From CAVXTT01 sp963764685 (GTDB lineage: Bacteria > Bacteroidota > Ignavibacteria > Ignavibacteriales > Ignavibacteriaceae), in assembly GCA_963764685.1 (NCBI GenBank), contig CAVXTT010000021.1, positions 124,001 to 188,000 of the forward strand: 64,000 nt of DNA, given 5' to 3'. Position numbers and translations under genes: made by a program. Each line of letters begins with the position of its first letter. Within the stretch, counting starts at the first letter, position 1. The notes beneath the pieces are model-generated. The model saw only the letters and a list, made by a program, of their open reading frames with translations, was not told where the DNA came from and did not search any database. Below, one piece after another: positions 9,879 through 18,736 of this stretch.

Positions 9879-11890
9879 ATGAAAAACTTTGAACTGGTAA
9901 GCAGCTATCAACCCGCAGGGGATCAGCCGCAGGCAATTGAGGAGCTTGTTAAAGGAATAAATTCCGGCGAACAGTTCCAGACGCTCCTCGGGGTTACAGG
10001 AAGCGGTAAAACGTTTACCATCTCAAATGTGATACAGCAGGTTAACAAGCCTACTCTCATAATTTCACACAACAAAACACTCGCTGCCCAGCTCTATTCA
10101 GAATTCAAATCTTTCTTTCCTCAGAATGCAGTTGAGTTCTTTATAAGCTATTACGATTACTATCAGCCGGAGGCATATGTCGTCTCCAGCGATATGTTCA
10201 TCGAAAAGGATTTTTCTGTTAATGAAGAGATCGACCGTTTAAGATTAAAGGCCACCACAGCTTTAATTGAAGGGAGAAGAGATGTAATTGTTGTTGCAAG
10301 TGTAAGCTGTATTTATGGTATTGGCGCACCCCAGGAATTTGCTAACCAGGTAATTATATTAAAACAGGGGGAGCAGATCTCCAGGAAGAAGCTTCTCCGG
10401 AATCTGATCGATATTCACTTTGTAAGAAATGATACAGAATTTTCGAGAGGTACATTCCGTGCAAGAGGAGATGTAATAGAAATTATTCCCGCCTACCAAT
10501 ATGAAGAAGCAATCCGGGTGCAGATGTGGGATGAAGAGATCGAATCCATTTATTATATTGATTCAATTACCGGAGAATAATTCGCCAGGTTGAATCGGCA
10601 GCTATATTCCCTGCCAAGTATTTTGTTACCGACCGGGCACAGGTACAGAAAGCGATCCACAGCATTGAAGAGGAACTGGAGGAAAGATTACGCTATTTCA
10701 GGGCACAGGAGAAATATTTAGAAGCCCAGCGGCTGGAGCAGCGGACCCGCTTCGATATAGAAATGATGAAGGAGATAGGCTACTGCTCGGGGATAGAAAA
10801 TTACAGCCGGCATATGGACGGAAGGGCTCCAGGCTCACGGCCTTATAATCTTTTTGATTATTTCCCCTCTGATTTTCTGCTTATCATTGATGAATCACAC
10901 GTTACCGTCCCGCAGATCAGGGGCATGTATCTCGGCGACCGCTCCCGGAAGGAAACTCTCGTGGAGTATGGATTCCGGCTCCCCTCCGCACTTGATAACC
11001 GGCCGATGAAGTTTGCAGAATTTGAGAAGATGCTTAACCAGGTAATATTTGTCAGCGCAACCCCTGCCGATTTTGAGTTAACTAAAACCGGCGGAGTAAT
11101 TGTTGAGCAGATCATCCGTCCTACAGGACTTCTTGATCCCGAAATAGAAGTCCGCCCGGTAAAAGGACAGATTGATGATCTTATAGATGAAATAAGGACA
11201 AGAGTAAAAAGAAAAGAACGCATTCTTGTAACCACGCTTACCAAAAAGATGGCAGAGGACCTTGCGGATTATCTTGACAGGATCGGCATCCTTGTCCGCT
11301 ATATCCACAGCGATATTGATGCACTTGAAAGGGTAGAAATATTAAGGGATCTGAGGATCGGGGATTTTGATGTGCTGGTGGGAGTAAATCTTTTAAGGGA
11401 GGGACTTGATCTCCCGGAAGTTTCTCTTGTAGCAGTTATCGATGCCGACAAGGAGGGATTCCTCAGAAGTGCAAGATCGCTTATGCAGACCGCGGGAAGG
11501 ACAGCCAGGAATGTAAACGGCAGGGTTATTATGTATGCAGATGTAATTACAGAGTCGATGAGGAAAACCATTGATGAGACAAACCGCAGAAGAACCCTCC
11601 AGACAGAATACAATAAAGAACACGGCATAGAACCCAAAACGATCTACAAAAGTCTGGAGGAAATTATGTCCTCTACTTCTATTGCAGATGTAAGGAAGAA
11701 GGAAGACAAGCAGGACTTCGCATTTTCCAAGGTAGCAGAACCCGTCCTTAAATATATGTCCAATGAACAGAAGCAGGACCTCATAGACCAGCTTACCCAG
11801 CAGATGCGGCAGGCAGCCAAGGATCTCGAGTTTGAGCAGGCAGCAAAACTCAGAGATGAGGTTGAGCATCTTAAGAAGATGATGAAATAA
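9879..11890 (+). CDS. uvrB: Excinuclease ABC subunit B (one frameshift)
   Basis: UvrB is the helicase-like damage-verification subunit of nucleotide excision repair; it works with UvrA and UvrC in the cytoplasm. The Walker A motif GVTGSGKT, the beta-hairpin motif YYDYYQPEAYV, the DESHVT helicase box, REGLDLPEVSLV, the arginine-finger region QTAGRTARN and the C-terminal UVR coiled-coil (LEFEQAAKLRDEVEHLKK) are all present. The full length is about 670 residues, typical of the family. The frame breaks at 10578: GGA GAA TAA TTC should read GGA GAA xTA ATT CGC, giving ITGE-x-IRQVESAAIYPAKYF. One missing base explains it, and translation then continues without a stop to 11890. Confidence 0.95.
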
Positions 11891-11897
11891 AATAAGT

Positions 11898-11929
11898 GCG
11901 ATGGTTCGATAGTTCGATGGTACGATGGT
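11898..11929. repeat. Octamer tandem repeat after uvrB
   Basis: Four 8-bp units (GCGATGGT, TCGATAGT, TCGATGGT, ACGATGGT) begin 8 bases past the uvrB stop. The period equals that of the GTTGATTA arrays near 8.3 and 9.0 kb, with a different unit. Confidence 0.8.
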
Positions 11930-11936
11930 ATAAAAG

Positions 11937-11956
11937 CCTGCCTGGGGTCAGGCAGG
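11937..11956. repeat. Short palindrome of the CCTGCC/GGCAGG type
   Basis: CCTGCCTG, the loop GGGT and CAGGCAGG form a perfect 8-bp stem. There is no T run, so it is not a clear terminator. Related GGCAGG palindromes occur at 55058-55081 and inside the sorting domain at 14764-14788. Confidence 0.6.
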
Positions 11957-12031
11957 ACGAGATAAGAACTATTCCTATGTGTTCTTTGTTTTACTTATGT
12001 GCCTAATGTGTTAAAAGGAATGATATACAGG

Positions 12032-12062
12032 AGTACCGAGAATAGATTTTTCTCCCGGTACT
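12032..12062 (-). terminator. Hairpin downstream of the 12079-12769 gene, possible weak terminator
   Basis: AGTACCG (12032-12038) pairs with CGGTACT (12056-12062), extended by AGA/TCT with a small bulge. It lies 17 bases past the minus-strand stop. There is no good T run, so termination is doubtful. Confidence 0.35.
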
Positions 12063-12078
12063 TCTGAAATCCAATTCC

Positions 12079-12769
12079 TTAGAGCTCTCCGCACATTTTT
12101 GCGGACCAGGTCTTCGGCTCTTTCAGATTGGTTGTTATTATCGCCGCCGAAATAAATTTTCTAACCGTATAATCGTTAAAGAGAAATTTTTCCTGCTGTA
12201 AAATCGGTACGGTGAGTACCAGCGGTACATTATTCAGGAACTTTATTGTCTCTGATGCAAACGGACTGAAACGGAAGGGTGAAGTTATTTCAGGACGGGG
12301 CTCTGAAAATTGTATAACCCCGTGCAGGGATATTTCGTAATGATGCGTATTCAGAATAAGAGAGAAGCTTAGAGGTTCAAGAGTAAATACAAGTGTACCC
12401 TCATCATACACTGCACTTGTCAGAACCGGAGTAAAGACTTTTTCTCCGGGAATAAGAACAATGTTATGAAGATCTCTTTCCTGTCCAAAGAGAATATTAT
12501 TTACTTTCATCATTTTATTTCGCGGAGAGTCTGCATGGAACTTTTGATTTTTCCCAGATCGACCGGATGTAGAAATCCTGCATCATACAGGAAAACAGCG
12601 GGTTGAGTAATTTAAACCTGCTTCGTCTTTCAAGCGTATCAGGAGAAGCAATCGATTCTGTTTTCAGGGGTAATGTTGAGAATATGGTCCTCCCCTTTAC
12701 ATTTCTGTAAACCAGCTGACCAGCCTTTCCTTTTGGAGTTCCCAATACAGGATTTAATAAAATTCCCAT
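12079..12769 (-). CDS. Orphan protein with DUF6266-like N-terminus (one homopolymer frameshift)
   Basis: Two abutting reading frames (84 and 144 residues) join into one protein of about 229 residues if the A5 run (T5 on the plus strand at 12548-12552) is reduced to A4. The join then reads RSIWENQKFHADSPRNKMM and stays open. The first 60 residues (PVLGTPKGKAGQLVYRNVKG, then STLP and LERRSRFKLL) resemble the SGKVGNLV...WKG...RSLP opening of the DUF6266 family found in Bacteroidota. The second half is beta-rich with no recognised motif. DUF6266 has no established function. The gene stands alone, followed upstream by an unannotated stretch with GC-rich repeats, which could indicate a mobile or phage-derived origin. 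Confidence 0.5.
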
Positions 12770-13382
12770 TGAGTCCTGCCTTTCTATTATAGTTTTCGAA
12801 TCAGGGGATCCATCGAATGAAACGGAAAGCCGCCAAACGAGGGATACCCCCCTATATAGTATTACTACCGGGAAAGAAAATGGGGACGCGCGGCTCCAAT
12901 TAAATCAGGAAGTTTGGAGCAGTAAATATTGGTTATTCAGCTTATAAACCAAACATTTTACAAATTTAGGGTAAAAATTCAGAACCTGCAGGAAAATGCC
13001 CCGATAATGCGTGAAGGATGCTGAGGCAGGATTTGGACAGAAAAGCCCGGATTTTGCCCGTGCATTGTCCGCGCGCCGCCTGAGCATTGTCCGCGCACGA
13101 CCAAATGCAAGAATGGTTCTTGAATTACCTTTTTTCTACATCTCTTCAAATAGTCAGGCATACTTATAACAATCAAAACAGAGTGGATATTTTACTTGCT
13201 TTAAGCAACTAAATTTGATTAAATTCTAATGGGCAATTTTCTGCTGCTTTAGTTGTGCGGCAGATATGTCGGCAGGTAGTTTCTTAAGGGAGCTCGATAT
13301 GAAATTATTTTTATTTGTGTTAATACCAGTTCTTTTTTCTTTCAGCAGGTTACTAACACATTAAATCGAGGAGGAGGCAAAT
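12770..13382. other. Intergenic stretch without a supported gene
   Basis: No supported reading frame lies here; the short open frames on the minus strand have no family features. A 13-base word GCATTGTCCGCGC occurs twice in the same orientation (13062-13074 and 13084-13096) inside a locally GC-rich patch. The last 60 bases hold the strong ribosome site GAGGAGGAGG for the gene at 13383. Confidence 0.6.
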
Positions 13383-14828
13383 ATGAAATTGAGTTTCGGG
13401 TTAGCAATTTTCTTTTTATCTATAAATCTCTTCCCGCAGGATCAGGTAAAGCAGATAACTTTTAATGATTCCATGTCGAGCAATGTCAGCTTCTATTATC
13501 ATCCTGACGGCTCCTATTCGATACCCTATATCTTATACGAATTATTTTCCGGCAGTTCAATAAATATCTATAATATGTATTATGAATCAGCTGCAGATTC
13601 ATTTATTGCCCTTCCTCCTGTAACCAACAATTCATTTCAGAATAAAAACCCGGTCGGCATAATACAGAGGGATTCACAGTTAGTTTTTTATCAGACAAAC
13701 AAAAACGGGAATTGGGATATTGTTTACAAATACTCTACGCCTTCGGGGTGGTCCGATGAAATTATACTATTAGGTTCCTCTGAGGATGAAGAGAAACCAA
13801 AGTTCCTGGAAAATTTTGGAGAAGAAAATTTTATCCCAATGCTTTGCAGGCAGGGGAACAAAATTTTATTTCTTGAATTTACAGCTGATACAACAACACA
13901 GGAGGTGGTGTTCTCCGGAGAACAATACGGACAGGGAAATGATTTTAATGTCTATTATGATATGGGTACGATATACGTGATCACTACCGAAAGCATTGGT
14001 TCAGAAAATAGGGTTGTATATAAAAAACGGGATTATTATCGTAGTCAGTGGAGTGACCCGATTATTGTAACCGGAACAGGGGAGTATAGTAACCCGATTT
14101 ATTATAGTAATTCCATCATGGCGCCGCCTATAGTATTTTATTCAAAGATCAATGATGGACAATCCAGAATATATATACACGATCTTACTTCTGGTGAGAT
14201 TATATTGTTTGATTCTCTGCAGCAGGGTAACCAGTCAAGGCTTTCCATTGCTCCGATTAATGAAATTTTTGAGAGCATAGGAAATGCGCTTAATATTTTC
14301 CCATTTATCTATAAGGTTCAGGTTTCAGATTCTGTTTTTGTGTGTATGCCCCAGGAACAATTATCCGGGACTCAGAAATTTTACACAAAAATGGAGGACA
14401 TACTTCCGGGCATCGGAATGGTTGGTTTCAATGAGAGAGGGATCATATATGGTATTTGGGAAGACAGTACGGAGAACTCCATTCAGTTATTCGGAAAATC
14501 CATTCACATCACTTTTGGAGATGTTTCCGATAATGATTTCCTGAATAGCTGCAGATTATTTCAGAATTATCCAAATCCTTTTAATCCGGTTACCACAATC
14601 AGTTATTCGATTAAAGAATATTCCAAAGTGGTAATAAAAATATTTGATATCCTCGGCAATGAAATAGAAACCTTTATTGAAGAAGAAAAGCCCGCAGGTA
14701 ATTATGAAGTTACCTGGAATGCCTCCAGCTTGCCTAGCGGGGTGTATTTCTATCAGCTGAGAGCCGTGCCTTTCGGCAGGCAGGCAGGTGCTTTTGTGGA
14801 AACTAAAAAAATGATTTTGATGAAGTAA
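13383..14828 (+). CDS. T9SS-secreted protein, probable beta-propeller, unknown function
   Basis: This 481-residue protein has a signal peptide (MKLSFGLAIFFLSINLFP) after a strong GAGGAGGAGG ribosome site. Residues 20-380 carry repeated short strands (YHPDGSYSIPYI, NKNGNWDIVYKYSTPSGWSD, DGQSRIYIHDLTSGEI) that suggest a TolB-like or sialidase-like propeller reading environmental ligands; no catalytic motif is visible. The C-terminus is a T9SS type A sorting domain (FQNYPNPFNPVTTISYSI to ETKKMILMK). Within it, after YFYQLRA, the residues VPFGRQA form an extra 7-residue block not seen in the other sorting domains of this window; it is encoded by a GGCAGG-type repeat. The gene appears monocistronic. 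Confidence 0.85.
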   Translation: MKLSFGLAIFFLSINLFPQDQVKQITFNDSMSSNVSFYYHPDGSYSIPYILYELFSGSSINIYNMYYESAADSFIALPPVTNNSFQNKNPVGIIQRDSQLVFYQTNKNGNWDIVYKYSTPSGWSDEIILLGSSEDEEKPKFLENFGEENFIPMLCRQGNKILFLEFTADTTTQEVVFSGEQYGQGNDFNVYYDMGTIYVITTESIGSENRVVYKKRDYYRSQWSDPIIVTGTGEYSNPIYYSNSIMAPPIVFYSKINDGQSRIYIHDLTSGEIILFDSLQQGNQSRLSIAPINEIFESIGNALNIFPFIYKVQVSDSVFVCMPQEQLSGTQKFYTKMEDILPGIGMVGFNERGIIYGIWEDSTENSIQLFGKSIHITFGDVSDNDFLNSCRLFQNYPNPFNPVTTISYSIKEYSKVVIKIFDILGNEIETFIEEEKPAGNYEVTWNASSLPSGVYFYQLRAVPFGRQAGAFVETKKMILMK

Positions 14829-14864
14829 AAATGAGTGGGGCTTTAGCCAAAAAAGATTCTTAAT

Positions 14865-15651
14865 CTAAAGAGAATTAATAAATTGAACCGGCTGTAGCTG
14901 CGGGAGTTTTTCTTCTTTGCTGTAAATTATCTTCTCTAAAAATAATCCTGAAGGGGGGGCAGTATATTTAGCAGGTTCGCCTGTTTTGGTGTTGAGAAAA
15001 TATAAAATATCCTTTTCACTTAATTTCCCTCTCCCTGTTTCAACCAGCACCCCGATCATCCTGCGTACCTGCTTCCATAAAAAATGTGAACCTGTTATCC
15101 TGATCAGTATCAGATCCCCTGCCTCCTTAAGCTCAACATTTTCAATCATAACCTTCGTTGATTTTTCTTCCTTATCCTCATCACAGAAAGAAATAAAATC
15201 GTGCATACCTGTAAAAAGCTCTGCAGCAGATCTCATTGCATTAAAATTCAGCTTATCCTTTATCCACCAGACATAATTCTTCCCGAATGCTGTGCGCCTC
15301 CTGCTTACCTGGTAAATGTAGGTTCTGCTTAATGCATCGTGTCTTGCGTGGAATTTGGGACCGGCTTTTTCTGCTTCAAGAATATTTATATCGGCGGGTA
15401 AGGTTATCATTGAACTTCATCCTGATTATCTCCGGTGCGAGCATTGTTTTTGCTTCAAGGTGAGCTGTCTGGCAAATTGCGTGCACGCCGCTGTCTGTTC
15501 TTCCGGAGCCCTGTATATCAAAATTGGTTTTACCGAAGATTGTCTCTGCTGCTTTGAAAAGCATTCCCTGAATGGTCCTGGCGGTCGGCTGCTTCTGCCA
15601 GCCGCTGTAGCGGGTGCCGTCGTATTCAATATAAAGCTTAAAGCGGGACAT
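14865..15651 (-). CDS. truA: tRNA pseudouridine(38-40) synthase (one frameshift)
   Basis: TruA converts uridines 38-40 of the anticodon stem-loop to pseudouridine. The N-terminal block YDGTRYSGWQKQPTARTIQG and the catalytic-aspartate motif GSGRTDSGVHA are present. The C-terminal block has ITGSHFLWKQVRRMIGVLVE. The two reading frames join at 15399: dropping one T on the plus strand (A on the coding strand, AACCTTACCC) gives RMKFNDNLPADINILEAEKA, the normal family sequence. Total length is about 262 residues, usual for TruA. It is the last gene of a truA-queD-queE minus-strand cluster, 18 bases after queD. Confidence 0.95.
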
Positions 15652-15669
15652 TAATTAGCTTAGCAGGGA

Positions 15670-16083
15670 TCATAATTCTGTTTCAACTTCTGCATAATCA
15701 TCGTATGTCTCACAGATCCGTACTCTCAGCTTCCTAACATTAGCCGGAAAGCCTGCATTTTTGATTTTCTCCATTACATAAATACAGATGTTCTCTACCG
15801 TGGAATGGCAGTCAACTATTATCTTTTTTGAATTGAGCTTTTCAAGAAGTTTAATAATGTCAGTATCTTCCTTATAAACCATAAAAGCGTGGTCCATTTC
15901 TTCCACTACCGGACGGATAATATTTGAGAGATCGTAATAATCCATCACCATTCCGCCGGGCATAATATCCCCTTCGATCTCAACTGTCATTTTATATGAG
16001 TGACCATGGATATTCCTGCATTTGCCGAAATGTTCCGGCAGCCGGTGCCCCATTTCCCAGTGGAACTCTTTAGCTATTTTCAT
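15670..16083 (-). CDS. queD: 6-carboxy-5,6,7,8-tetrahydropterin synthase
   Basis: QueD makes 6-carboxytetrahydropterin from dihydroneopterin triphosphate, the second step of queuosine biosynthesis. The 137-residue protein has the zinc ligands (H12 of MGHRLPEHF-type motif, and HGH in CRNIHGHSY), the catalytic cysteine in CRNIHGH, an aspartate-histidine pair in MDHAF and the C-terminal CETYDDYAEVE with the pterin-anchoring glutamate. Length matches the short QueD class. Its ATG overlaps the end of queE by 4 bases (16080-16083), so the two are translated together. Confidence 0.95.
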   Translation of the reverse strand: MKIAKEFHWEMGHRLPEHFGKCRNIHGHSYKMTVEIEGDIMPGGMVMDYYDLSNIIRPVVEEMDHAFMVYKEDTDIIKLLEKLNSKKIIVDCHSTVENICIYVMEKIKNAGFPANVRKLRVRICETYDDYAEVETEL

Positions 16084-16718
16084 ACGCCTTTAGTTTCCGG
16101 TTCCCATATGAACTTATGCATCTGAAGCTGAAATCTTACTTTCAATTTATCTCTTAAAATCCAGTTAACCAGTGTAAGGGGTTCAAGCTTTCCGAACACA
16201 ACAGAAAATAAAATGCTGACTTTGCCCTGAAGATCGTATTCCTGTATTTTGTTTTTGCTCCATATGTAATCCTCTTCGGAACCTATAACAAATTTAATTT
16301 CATCAGTCCTCTTTATGTACCGGATATTATCATAATAATTTTTCTTTTCCATTCCGCTGGAAGGACACTTAAGATCCATTATTATCAGCACCCGGGGATC
16401 GATATCTTTTATTGGGAGACTCCCTCCTGTCTCAAGCATTACCTCATAACCGCGGCTGCATAATTCTTTCATCAGATCGGGACATTCAGATTGGGCGAGC
16501 GGCTCTCCGCCTGTAATTTCAACCAAGGGGCAGTGGAATTCTTCAATTTTATTAATGATAGCGGGGATACCCATCTCCTTACCTTCATAAAAGGCATATT
16601 CCGTATCACAATAACTGCATCGGAGATTGCAACCGGTGAGTCTTACAAATACGCACGGGAGTCCTGCACGGGAGCTTTCTCCCTGGATGGAATGATATAT
16701 TTCGTTGATTTTGAGCAA
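16080..16718 (-). CDS. queE: 7-carboxy-7-deazaguanine synthase (radical SAM)
   Basis: QueE turns carboxytetrahydropterin into 7-carboxy-7-deazaguanine, the third queuosine step. The 212-residue protein starts LKINEIYHSIQGESSRAG, the QueE opening, followed by the radical-SAM cluster motif CNLRCSYCD (CxxxCxxC), the GGEPL motif and a C-terminal LQMHKFIW. The second strand of the operon, queD, overlaps it by 4 bases and truA follows. It diverges from rpsT across about 145 bases. queC and queF are not in the window. Confidence 0.95.
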   Translation of the reverse strand: MLKINEIYHSIQGESSRAGLPCVFVRLTGCNLRCSYCDTEYAFYEGKEMGIPAIINKIEEFHCPLVEITGGEPLAQSECPDLMKELCSRGYEVMLETGGSLPIKDIDPRVLIIMDLKCPSSGMEKKNYYDNIRYIKRTDEIKFVIGSEEDYIWSKNKIQEYDLQGKVSILFSVVFGKLEPLTLVNWILRDKLKVRFQLQMHKFIWEPETKGV

Positions 16719-16788
16719 TAAATACCTTAAAAAGTGTAGAAATTAAAGCGTTTTATGCCTTTAGACCTTAAAAATACGAAAGCTTGGT

Positions 16789-16819
16789 TTGACATCAAAT
16801 TACCATTTACATATATTTG
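16789..16819 (+). promoter_or_regulatory. Bacteroidota-type promoter of rpsT
   Basis: TTG begins at 16789 (TTGACA, 16789-16794). After 20 bases comes TATATTTG (16812-16819), a perfect match to the Bacteroidota -7 consensus TAnnTTTG. It also reads as TTGACA-N17-TATATT. The start codon of rpsT lies about 45 bases downstream. Confidence 0.8.
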
Positions 16820-16864
16820 AGTTTAATTATTATGAAATATAACCAAGGAATCACAAGGTAAGTA

Positions 16865-17128
16865 ATGGCGAGTCATAAGTCTGCAAAAAAGAGAATACGT
16901 TCGAGCGCACGGAAGAAGATGGTGAACAGGATTGCCGAGTCGAAGATCAAGACAACCGTTAAAAAAGTAATGGGTACCACCCAGAAGGATGAGGCAGAAA
17001 AATTATACAAAGAAGCCATAGCCATATTGGACAGAAGCAGTGTTAAAGGAAAACTTCCGAAGAATACCGCATCAAGGAAAAAAGCTGCACTCACAAGACA
17101 TTTAAATAGTTTATCCGCGCAGAAATAG
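16865..17128 (+). CDS. rpsT: 30S ribosomal protein S20
   Basis: S20 binds 16S rRNA and stabilises the small subunit. The 87-residue protein is highly basic with the family start MASHKSAKKRIRSSARKK, the middle block NRIAESKIKTTVKKV and the end KLPKNTASRKKAALTRHLN. It is preceded by a consensus promoter and an AAGGT-type ribosome site and followed by a strong terminator, so it is monocistronic. Confidence 0.98.
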   Translation: MASHKSAKKRIRSSARKKMVNRIAESKIKTTVKKVMGTTQKDEAEKLYKEAIAILDRSSVKGKLPKNTASRKKAALTRHLNSLSAQK

Positions 17129-17155
17129 TTCCCGTTGATCTATAAGAGCTTTAAG

Positions 17156-17180
17156 AAGCCGCCCCTATAGGCGGCTTTTT
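17156..17180 (+). terminator. Rho-independent terminator after rpsT
   Basis: AAGCCGCC (17156-17163), the loop CCTATA and GGCGGC (17170-17175) run into TTTTT (17176-17180). The stem is GC-rich and perfect. Confidence 0.92.
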
Positions 17181-17224
17181 CTATTTTAAACCCGGATCAT
17201 TCTGTTTACGTAGAGGTCAACATT

Positions 17225-18736
17225 CTATAGGTCGTCCACAAAATCTGTACCTTCAGTTGGGGGAATGTAGAACCTGACGGGATGTACAACTCCCCTGATT
17301 GTGGCTGTTCTTCTTATTCTTTTTTGAATGAGTACGCTATGTTCGATAGGAACATCATCACCAATAATGGAGCCGAAGATATAGCTTGTCCCTTTTATCA
17401 GGACATTCTTCCCGATACGCAGAGGAAACTTATCACTGCCTGTCATATTCACGCTTGATTCTATCCTGCAGTTGTCGCCGATCTCAATATTCCCTTTTAT
17501 TATATCTCCCCAGAGGATCTCAACATTATTTCCGATAACAAGCGACTGCCCCGGAAAACAGGATAAGTGCACATTATTCCAGATTACAACATTCTGTCCG
17601 AATTTAACATTACCGTTTACATATGCACCGGTTTTGAATTGTACATTGTAATTAAGCTCTACCCCTTTACCGATATACACTCCTTTCCCTACTATAATAT
17701 CGAGAGGGTTGCCTTTTCTGTCCTGCTCAAGAATCTCTTCAACAACCTTTTCATCAATGAAGAAATCATCAGGATCCTTTATTTCAATTATATCTTTAAG
17801 CTGTTCGTATATCTTCTCACGGGCAACATTTTCCATCTCCTTCAGAACCGACTTATTATTAAAGCCCATTACAACGTGCTGTTCTGAGGGGCTGATTGCC
17901 CTGACTGAATAATGCTGCTTGTTAAAAAGTGCTATAAGATCGGTAATGTAAATTTCATTCTGAACATTATTGCTCGAAAGACTTCCTATCTGTTCCAAAA
18001 GCTTATCAGACCTGAATGCATATACTCCGGAATTAAATTCATTATTTTCAATAAGTTCCTTCCTGGTATAAGAATATTTTTTGCCATTATAGGTAACGGT
18101 ATAAGGCTTATCTTCAGGAAGGGCAAGTATGTCCTTATGCTCAATTATCTCTACTACATTTCCCCGATCCTGCTTTGAAGGCTGTCCCGAATCATCTTTT
18201 TCTTTTACTCTAATGATCCTTCCATAAGAATTTTCCGAAGGGTTTCCTTCAAATATTCCTGTAAGAACCATCATATCGCTTTCGGAGGACCTGAACTCAT
18301 TTCTTAATTTAAGTACGGTATCCCTGTCAAGAAGTCCCATATCTCCCGGAAGGACATATATTATTCCATTAAACTGTTGAGGATCTATTTTCTCAAGAGC
18401 AACCTGCACAGCGTGTCCGGTGCCGTTCTGAGTCTGCTGATATGCAAATTTAGTGTTGTGTTTTTTACCAATGACTTCTGCAACATCGGCTGCTTTAATC
18501 CCGATAACGACAATAATGTTCATTTCAGGGGAAGCACTGCGGCAGGCATTATAAACTCTCTCAACAGTAGGCACCTCCCAGATCTTATGAAGCATTTTTG
18601 ATGTATGCGACTTAATTCTTTTGCCATGCCCTGCTGCTAGTAATATGGCAGTTTCATCTGTGGCATAGTTAAAACCCGAAGAGAGATCTTCAATCAGTTT
18701 CTCAATATTAACATGTTCAGGTGTTTCCATTTTCAT
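17225..18736 (-). CDS. GlmU-like nucleotidyltransferase with left-handed beta-helix
   Basis: The N-terminal half is a sugar-nucleotide pyrophosphorylase of GlmU type: ILLAAGHGKRIKSHTSKMLH (compare GlmU LAAGxGTRMKS..PKVLH), QNGTGHAV, YVLPGDMGLL, EFNSGVYAF and NEIYITDLI. The C-terminal half has hexapeptide-repeat left-handed helix turns (VGKGVYIGKGVELNYNV, VIGNNVEILWGDIIKGNI). It lacks the GlmU acetyltransferase end and finishes RRTATIRGVVHPVRFYIPP. It probably makes a UDP- or NDP-sugar for envelope polysaccharide. I take ATG 18736 (MKMETPEH) as start rather than 18778, because this overlaps the end of the upstream O-antigen ligase by 20 bases. A second, different GlmU-like gene lies at 33870-35126. 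Confidence 0.8.
   Translation of the reverse strand: MKMETPEHVNIEKLIEDLSSGFNYATDETAILLAAGHGKRIKSHTSKMLHKIWEVPTVERVYNACRSASPEMNIIVVIGIKAADVAEVIGKKHNTKFAYQQTQNGTGHAVQVALEKIDPQQFNGIIYVLPGDMGLLDRDTVLKLRNEFRSSESDMMVLTGIFEGNPSENSYGRIIRVKEKDDSGQPSKQDRGNVVEIIEHKDILALPEDKPYTVTYNGKKYSYTRKELIENNEFNSGVYAFRSDKLLEQIGSLSSNNVQNEIYITDLIALFNKQHYSVRAISPSEQHVVMGFNNKSVLKEMENVAREKIYEQLKDIIEIKDPDDFFIDEKVVEEILEQDRKGNPLDIIVGKGVYIGKGVELNYNVQFKTGAYVNGNVKFGQNVVIWNNVHLSCFPGQSLVIGNNVEILWGDIIKGNIEIGDNCRIESSVNMTGSDKFPLRIGKNVLIKGTSYIFGSIIGDDVPIEHSVLIQKRIRRTATIRGVVHPVRFYIPPTEGTDFVDDL

Noticed and set aside
12905..13176. Short minus-strand frames as genes
   Set aside because: They overlap each other and lack ribosome sites, domain features or plausible composition.
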